DNA of 9,984 bases from Candidatus Omnitrophota bacterium (GTDB lineage: Bacteria; Omnitrophota; Gorgyraeia; JACOVV01): NCBI GenBank assembly GCA_023248175.1, contig JAHFFC010000022.1, forward strand, positions 1 to 9,984, read 5' to 3'. Below the pieces are notes generated by a model, which was not told where the DNA came from, ran no database searches, and saw nothing but the letters and a program-made list of their open reading frames with translations. Shown here one piece after another: positions 6,131-9,984 of this stretch (within the stretch, counting starts at the first letter, position 1; the number at the start of each line of letters is the position of its first letter). The position numbers and the translations under genes were made by a program.

Positions 6131-6832
6131 TTACACCTTACTCGCAACCTCTGCTGGCGCTTCCTGAGAAGCTGCAACAACCGGAGCGCTTGCATGTTTT
6201 TGAGGAAGCACTTCTCCTCGATAGATCCAAACCTTCACTCCAATCAAACCATAAGTGGTTTTTGCTTCGGCAAATCCATAATCAATATCAGCCCGCAACG
6301 TATGAAGCGGGACCTTTCCCTCGAGATACTTTTCTCGTCTGGCCATTTCAGCCCCGCCGAGGCGACCGGAACAGATGAGCTTAATGCCGCCGGCTCCTGA
6401 GGCCATGGTTTGCGAAATCGCTTTTTTCATTGCCCGCCGGAAAGCGATCCTTTTCACCAGCTGAAACGCCACGTTCTCAGCAACTAACTGAGCATCAAGG
6501 GAGGGATTCTTGATCTCTTTGACGTCAATCAATATCTCTTTATTTTTGGCAATCTTCTGCAATTCCTCGCGAAGCCGGTCAATATCAGCTCCCTTGCGGC
6601 CAATAATAACTCCCGGTTTTGCCGTGTGAATTTCGATGCGGACTTTTCCGCTGGCCCGTTTGATGATGGTTTGTGAAATACTCGCGCTGTTATATTGCTC
6701 TTTAATAAATTTCCTAATTTGAAAATCTTCATAAACCCAGGCTGCATAATCTTTCTTTCGCCCGAACCACTGTGAACGCCATGTCTTGACGATTCCGATT
6801 CTAAAGATGTATGGATGAGACTTTTGTCCCAT
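6131..6832 (-). CDS. rpsC: 30S ribosomal protein S3
   Basis: S3 lines the mRNA entry channel of the 30S head and takes part in mRNA unwinding. The 233-residue product starts [18 protein letters not shown], a variant of the usual MGQKVHPIGFRLGI. It has a KH domain with the GXXG loop [16 protein letters not shown] (76-91, GRKG at 78-81), and a C-terminal domain with [32 protein letters not shown] (roughly 156-187; key pieces [13 protein letters not shown] and [13 protein letters not shown]) and [10 protein letters not shown]. After the fold there is a short Ala/Glu-rich tail of about 24 residues. The ATG at 6832 has a perfect GGAGGT (6842-6847) overlapping the last codons of rplV. The gap to rplV is 7 nt. 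Confidence 0.98.
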   Translation of the reverse strand: MGQKSHPYIFRIGIVKTWRSQWFGRKKDYAAWVYEDFQIRKFIKEQYNSASISQTIIKRASGKVRIEIHTAKPGVIIGRKGADIDRLREELQKIAKNKEILIDVKEIKNPSLDAQLVAENVAFQLVKRIAFRRAMKKAISQTMASGAGGIKLICSGRLGGAEMARREKYLEGKVPLHTLRADIDYGFAEAKTTYGLIGVKVWIYRGEVLPQKHASAPVVAASQEAPAEVASKV

Positions 6833-6839
6833 TTAGAAA

Positions 6840-7181
6840 TTACCTCCATCCCTGTTCAAGCACCACTTCAAGATGCGTGGTTCTTTTTAAAATAGGCATC
6901 GATCGTCCCATACTTCCCGCTCTAAACCGCTTCGCCATAGGACCTCCGTTTGCCTGAATATCCGCGATTACCAGCTGATCGGGTGTGATTTCCCTGAACT
7001 GCTGTCTCGCGTTGCTAAGTGCCGACTCCAAAAGCTTTCTGACGGGTGAACTCGACCTCTTCTGGAGATTTGCCAAAATAGCAAATGCCTGATCGAGTTT
7101 TTTGCCACGAACCAGGTTAATCACCTGTCTCGCTTTTAGAGGAGCCACCTTGATATATTGAGCCTTCGCCGTGATTGCCAT
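6840..7181 (-). CDS. rplV: 50S ribosomal protein L22
   Basis: L22 contacts all domains of 23S rRNA, and its long beta hairpin lines the exit tunnel next to L4. The 113-residue product has the globular N-terminal half with PLKARQVINLVRGKKLDQAF (14-33) and KLLESALSNARQQ (49-61). The hairpin and signature follow at about 78-100 (NGGPMAKRFRAGSMGRSMP, then ILKRTTHLEVVLE). The hairpin carries two extra Met residues compared with common forms, probably neutral. The ATG at 7181 lies 6 nt after the rpsS stop; no good Shine-Dalgarno is visible, suggesting coupling to rpsS. Confidence 0.98.
   Translation of the reverse strand: MAITAKAQYIKVAPLKARQVINLVRGKKLDQAFAILANLQKRSSSPVRKLLESALSNARQQFREITPDQLVIADIQANGGPMAKRFRAGSMGRSMPILKRTTHLEVVLEQGWR
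6842..6847 (-). promoter_or_regulatory. Ribosome binding site for rpsC
   Basis: GGAGGT, a full anti-SD match on the minus strand, is embedded in the Trp-Arg-stop end of rplV and lies 9 nt before the rpsC ATG. It is the strongest Shine-Dalgarno I noticed in the window. Confidence 0.88.
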
Positions 7182-7187
7182 AAGATT

Positions 7188-7472
7188 TTATGTCTTCGCT
7201 GCCGACCGTTCTGTGTGAGCGCTATGCTTACGGAAAATGCGGCTCGGAGCAAACTCTCCCAGTTTATGCCCAACCATATTCTCAGTCACAAACACCGGAA
7301 GAAACGCTTTCCCGTTATGAACTGAAAACGTCAACCCGACAAAATCAGGAATAATCGTTGATCTTCGGGACCATGTTTTGATCGGTTTTCGGTCTCCCGC
7401 TTTCTTGGTTGTCTGTGCTTTCTTCATTAAATGGTCATCGACAAATGGACCTTTTGTCACTGAACGCGCCAT
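7188..7472 (-). CDS. rpsS: 30S ribosomal protein S19
   Basis: S19 is a 30S head protein that pairs with S13 and contacts tRNA and the inter-subunit bridge region. The 94-residue product has the family opening [15 protein letters not shown] (4-18), [18 protein letters not shown] (29-46), [20 protein letters not shown] (51-70) and [13 protein letters not shown] (71-83). Where most bacteria have FRGH or FRAH, this copy has FRKH, followed by a [11 protein letters not shown] tail. The ATG at 7472 has AGGTGG 8 nt upstream overlapping the end of rplB; the gap to rplB is 3 nt. Confidence 0.98.
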   Translation of the reverse strand: MARSVTKGPFVDDHLMKKAQTTKKAGDRKPIKTWSRRSTIIPDFVGLTFSVHNGKAFLPVFVTENMVGHKLGEFAPSRIFRKHSAHTERSAAKT

Positions 7473-7475
7473 TTT

Positions 7476-8330
7476 TTAAGCCACCTGTTGTCCCTTCTTT
7501 TTCTTGGACGGCCTTCTCTTTAAAATGTAGCGGCTCGTCGGATGATGTCTCTTTCGAGTTTTGAACCCTTTACTCTTCATCCCCCATGGACTGCATGGAT
7601 GCCGTCCGCCAGAACTCTTTCCTTCTCCACCCCCCATGGGGTGATCATGCGGATTCATGGCAACTCCCCGTACTGAGGGACGAATTCCCATCCAGCGAGA
7701 CCTTCCAGCTTTTCCAATAGAGAGAGTCTCGTGTTCAATATTTCCCATCTGTCCCACTGTTGCCCAGCAGTTAATATGGACCAGACGGACTTCGCCCGAC
7801 GGCAGCCGGATGTGAGCGTAATCTCCTTCTTTTGCCATGATCTGTGCGGCACTGCCGGCGCTTCGAGCCAATTGTCCCCCTTTTCCGATCTTTAACTCCA
7901 CGTTGTGAACCACGGTCCCAACCGGAATCACCTGCAACGGAAGCGCGTTTCCCAGTCGCGCTTCGGCTTCCGCGGAAGCAATGACTTCATTCCCCACTTC
8001 CAGCCCGACCGGAGCCAAAATATACCGCCTCTCCCGATCCGTATACTCGACCAACGCAATTCGTGCAGTCCGATTAGGATCGTATTCAATAGCGATGATT
8101 TTACCGGAGACATCTTTCTTGTCTCTCTTGAAATCAATCAAGCGGTACCGCTGTTTGTGACCTCCCCCTTGATGGCGGCAGGTGATATGCCCATGCAGAT
8201 TTCGGCCCCCGGTTCTTTTCTTGGCCTGGGTCAATTTCTTTTCAGGGAGGGTTTTTGTAATTTCTTCAAACGTTGGGTAAGTTGCCCAACGTTGTCCCGG
8301 CGTTAAAGGTCTTACGGTTCGAATTCCCAT
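7476..8330 (-). CDS. rplB: 50S ribosomal protein L2
   Basis: L2 is one of the largest and most conserved 50S proteins, required for subunit association and for building the peptidyl-transferase centre. The 284-residue product shows [20 protein letters not shown] (40-59), RLIDFKRDK (63-71), [16 protein letters not shown] (81-96), RRYILAP (101-107), [12 protein letters not shown] (149-160), and the C-terminal signature [20 protein letters not shown] (223-242) with RHPCSPWG after it. His230, equivalent to the conserved E. coli residue usually called His229, is kept. Two nearby positions are unusual: His228 and Met232 (E. coli has Val and His). The ATG at 8330 overlaps the rplW TAA by one base. 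Confidence 0.99.
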   Translation of the reverse strand: MGIRTVRPLTPGQRWATYPTFEEITKTLPEKKLTQAKKRTGGRNLHGHITCRHQGGGHKQRYRLIDFKRDKKDVSGKIIAIEYDPNRTARIALVEYTDRERRYILAPVGLEVGNEVIASAEAEARLGNALPLQVIPVGTVVHNVELKIGKGGQLARSAGSAAQIMAKEGDYAHIRLPSGEVRLVHINCWATVGQMGNIEHETLSIGKAGRSRWMGIRPSVRGVAMNPHDHPMGGGEGKSSGGRHPCSPWGMKSKGFKTRKRHHPTSRYILKRRPSKKKKGQQVA

Positions 8331-8608
8331 TAGCTAATCTCGATCTTCTCGCCCGCTCGAAGGGTCACAATCGCCTTTTTCCAATCAGGAGTTTTTCCAG
8401 GGACAGAGCGAACTCGTTTCCATCGGCCAAACACTTTGATGGTATTCACTTTCCTGACATGAACTTTATAAAGCTGTTCTACTGCTTTCTTAATGTCTAT
8501 CTTGTTGGCTGTCGGACTGACTTCAAAGAAATACTTCCCCAGCCCTGTTTGCAGTGTTCCTTTTTCTGTCTGTAAAAATTTTAGAATGACATCGTGTGCG
8601 TCTATCAT
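8330..8608 (-). CDS. rplW: 50S ribosomal protein L23
   Basis: L23 sits at the polypeptide tunnel exit and is the docking site for trigger factor and signal recognition particle. The 92-residue product is a normal-length L23: TEKGTLQ (14-20, usually TEKST), [24 protein letters not shown] (26-49; key part [14 protein letters not shown]), [16 protein letters not shown] (51-66), and [18 protein letters not shown] at the end. The start ATG at 8608 overlaps the rplD stop as ATGA, with AGGTGG only 4 nt upstream inside rplD. It shares one base with rplB. Confidence 0.97.
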   Translation of the reverse strand: MIDAHDVILKFLQTEKGTLQTGLGKYFFEVSPTANKIDIKKAVEQLYKVHVRKVNTIKVFGRWKRVRSVPGKTPDWKKAIVTLRAGEKIEIS

Positions 8609-9240
8609 CCCACCACCTGTTTTAATCGCACCATCAATTCTTCAAAAGCCTTCTTGGATAAAACAAGGTAGTTGCTTAACAACAGGTCGTAGGCATTGGT
8701 TTGTTGAGCCGTTGTCAGTTTCACTTTGTCTAAGTTACGCGCCGCGCGCTCCACCGGCATTCCCGTCCCTTCTAAGATGATCAAAACTTTTTCATTAATG
8801 CCCAGGGCGCGTAAAATCGCTGCTACTTTTTTAGTCTTAGCTTCATCCAGGGCCCACTCGTTTAAAACTTTTATTTTCTCACCTTGAACCTTGTCGTTCA
8901 ACATTGATTTTAACGCCAGATCCCGCACTTTCTTTGACATTGTGTAGGAATAATCCCGTGGATGAGGACCAAAAACAATTCCTCCCTTTCTCCATAGAGG
9001 AGAACGGATACTTCCCGCGCGGGCCCGCCCTGTCCCTTTCTGCCGCCATGGTTTCTTTCCTCCCCCTGCGACATAGGCGCGTGTCTTGGTGGAAGCAGTC
9101 CCCGACCTGCGGTTGGTTTGATACATCAGCATTACCTGAGCCAGTACCGCCTTGTGGATTTTGCCATCAAAAATCTTCTGGTCAAGCAGTATCTCTTCTA
9201 CTTGGACACCCTGGTTATTATAAACGGGTAATGATTTCAT
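8605..9240 (-). CDS. rplD: 50S ribosomal protein L4
   Basis: L4 forms the exit-tunnel constriction with L22 through a long extended loop. In E. coli free L4 also represses the S10 operon at transcription and translation; the leader it would act on lies outside this window. The 211-residue product has the loop at about 43-90, rich in Arg/Lys/Gly: SGTASTKTRAYVAGGGKK (46-63), PWRQKGTGRARAGSIRSP (64-81) and KGGIVFGPHPRDYSY (85-99), followed by KKVRDLALKSML. The globular C-terminal half ends MVRLKQVVG. The ATG at 9240 overlaps the rplC TGA (ATGA). Confidence 0.98.
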   Translation of the reverse strand: MKSLPVYNNQGVQVEEILLDQKIFDGKIHKAVLAQVMLMYQTNRRSGTASTKTRAYVAGGGKKPWRQKGTGRARAGSIRSPLWRKGGIVFGPHPRDYSYTMSKKVRDLALKSMLNDKVQGEKIKVLNEWALDEAKTKKVAAILRALGINEKVLIILEGTGMPVERAARNLDKVKLTTAQQTNAYDLLLSNYLVLSKKAFEELMVRLKQVVG

Positions 9241-9941
9241 CCCACCACTTTCCCTGTCATCCCATCCTTTTTCTTTTCTTTATGTTCAACTTCTACGTGA
9301 ACTTTCTTGCGAGCCGCGGGATTTTTGACAGCCGGGCGAATTTCCAGTAAACTATTGATCGCTCCTGGAACAGCCCCTCTCACAACCAATAAGTCTTGCG
9401 GCAGATCCAGATGAACCACTTCCAGGTTCTGGACTGTCCGCCGATCAGCTCCCATATGTCCCGGCATGCGGTGTCCTCGAAGGACTCGTCCCGGAGTTGT
9501 GTTGGACCCGATGGAACCTGGTTCTCTATGTTGCATAGAACCGTGAGCCGCTCCCCCTCCCGACCAACTCCAACGTTTCACACCGCCCTGGAATCCCCTC
9601 CCCTTGGTCATGCCCGCAACATCAACAAAATCTCCCACTTTAAACTGTTCTAGGGTGAGTTGTTTTCCAATTTCAATACCAGTGGTATTGGAGCAACGGA
9701 ACTCACGCAAAAATCGAGTCGGCTCAGCGTTCACTTTCTTAAAATGACCCCGCATGGGCCGATTGAGATTTCTCTTTCCCTGACCGTAACCCAACTGAAC
9801 TGCCTGATAGCCGTCTTTCTCCGCGTTCTTGACCTGCACGACAAGGCAAGGCCCCCCCTCAATCACCGTCACCGGGACTACTTTTCCTTCTTTGGAGAAA
9901 ACTTGGGTCATGCCTATTTTTTTACCTAAAAGTCCGATCAT
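9237..9941 (-). CDS. rplC: 50S ribosomal protein L3
   Basis: L3 is an early-assembling 50S protein whose extension reaches the peptidyl-transferase centre. The 234-residue product begins MIGLLGKKIGMTQVFSKEGK and carries the L3 core VAGMTKGRGFQGGVKRW (about 108-124), AAHGSMQHREPGSIGSNTTP (about 131-150) and GHRMPGHMGADRRTVQNL (156-173), then DLLVVRGAVPGA. The glutamine methylated by PrmB in E. coli L3 (Gln150, before TPG) is Thr here. A Lys-rich tail of about 20 residues extends past the usual end. The ATG at 9941 has AGAGGT 7 nt upstream. The gap to rpsJ is 15 nt. Confidence 0.99.
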   Translation of the reverse strand: MIGLLGKKIGMTQVFSKEGKVVPVTVIEGGPCLVVQVKNAEKDGYQAVQLGYGQGKRNLNRPMRGHFKKVNAEPTRFLREFRCSNTTGIEIGKQLTLEQFKVGDFVDVAGMTKGRGFQGGVKRWSWSGGGAAHGSMQHREPGSIGSNTTPGRVLRGHRMPGHMGADRRTVQNLEVVHLDLPQDLLVVRGAVPGAINSLLEIRPAVKNPAARKKVHVEVEHKEKKKDGMTGKVVG

Positions 9942-9956
9942 TTACAAAACCTCTCG

Positions 9957-9984
9957 TCACTTAATCTCCACATCCACTCCCGTT
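9957..9984 (-). CDS. rpsJ: 30S ribosomal protein S10, C-terminal tip only
   Basis: Only the last eight full codons and the stop fall within the window: the minus frame ending at the TGA at 9959-9957 reads TGVDVEIK. This matches the usual C-terminus of bacterial S10 (forms such as GVDVEIK or GVEIEIK), and rpsJ is the expected gene directly upstream of rplC. S10 is a 30S head protein that also joins NusB in transcription antitermination. The rest of the gene is upstream of the window. Identification rests on this short match plus position. Confidence 0.88.

Noticed and set aside
8904..9350. A 148-codon plus-strand frame opposite rplD and rplC
   Set aside because: Composition and position are those of an antisense shadow of two conserved genes.
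1..9984. A hidden new multi-gene system in the window
   Set aside because: Every stretch longer than 80 nt is accounted for by known ribosomal protein genes or secY; no unexplained gene remains.

Overview
This window is a bacterial ribosomal-protein cluster that runs entirely on the minus strand. It covers the S10 and spc operon regions fused into one continuous block. Read in the direction of transcription (right to left) it holds: the 3' tip of rpsJ (S10), rplC (L3), rplD (L4), rplW (L23), rplB (L2), rpsS (S19), rplV (L22), rpsC (S3), rplP (L16), rpmC (L29), rpsQ (S17), rplN (L14), rplX (L24), rplE (L5), rpsZ/rpsN (zinc-type S14), rpsH (S8), rplF (L6), rplR (L18), rpsE (S5), rplO (L15), and nearly all of secY. 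All 19 complete genes look intact, and the order is the classical bacterial one with a single omission: rpmD (L30) is missing between rpsE and rplO.

Genes are packed as expected for a translationally coupled operon. There are ATGA or GTGA overlaps at rplC/rplD, rplD/rplW, rpsQ/rplN and rpsE/rplO, one-base overlaps at rplW/rplB and rplR/rpsE, a 26-nt out-of-frame overlap at rpmC/rpsQ, and gaps of 2 to 15 nt at most other junctions. Only two non-coding gaps stand out: 79 nt between rplO and secY and 47 nt between rplE and rpsZ. Both are largely short tandem-repeat DNA, a 7-bp array with an inverted partner and an 8-bp array, and both arrays begin at the upstream gene's stop codon. No promoter, transcription terminator, tRNA, mobile element or CRISPR array is visible, and no stretch over 300 bases lacks a gene.

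The products work together as the core of the 50S and 30S subunits, plus the protein-translocation channel SecY at the downstream end. The organism is a bacterium: gene order, bacterial-length proteins and frequent Shine-Dalgarno sites agree. The phylum cannot be fixed by eye. Absence of rpmD at its usual site is known from Chlamydiae, Cyanobacteria and candidate phyla radiation bacteria, among others. The L2 and S19 sequence flavour makes me lean weakly toward an uncultured or PVC-like lineage, but this is only an impression.

I found no new multi-gene system here. The points worth a second look are the two intergenic repeat arrays, the missing L30 gene and a few local protein oddities.
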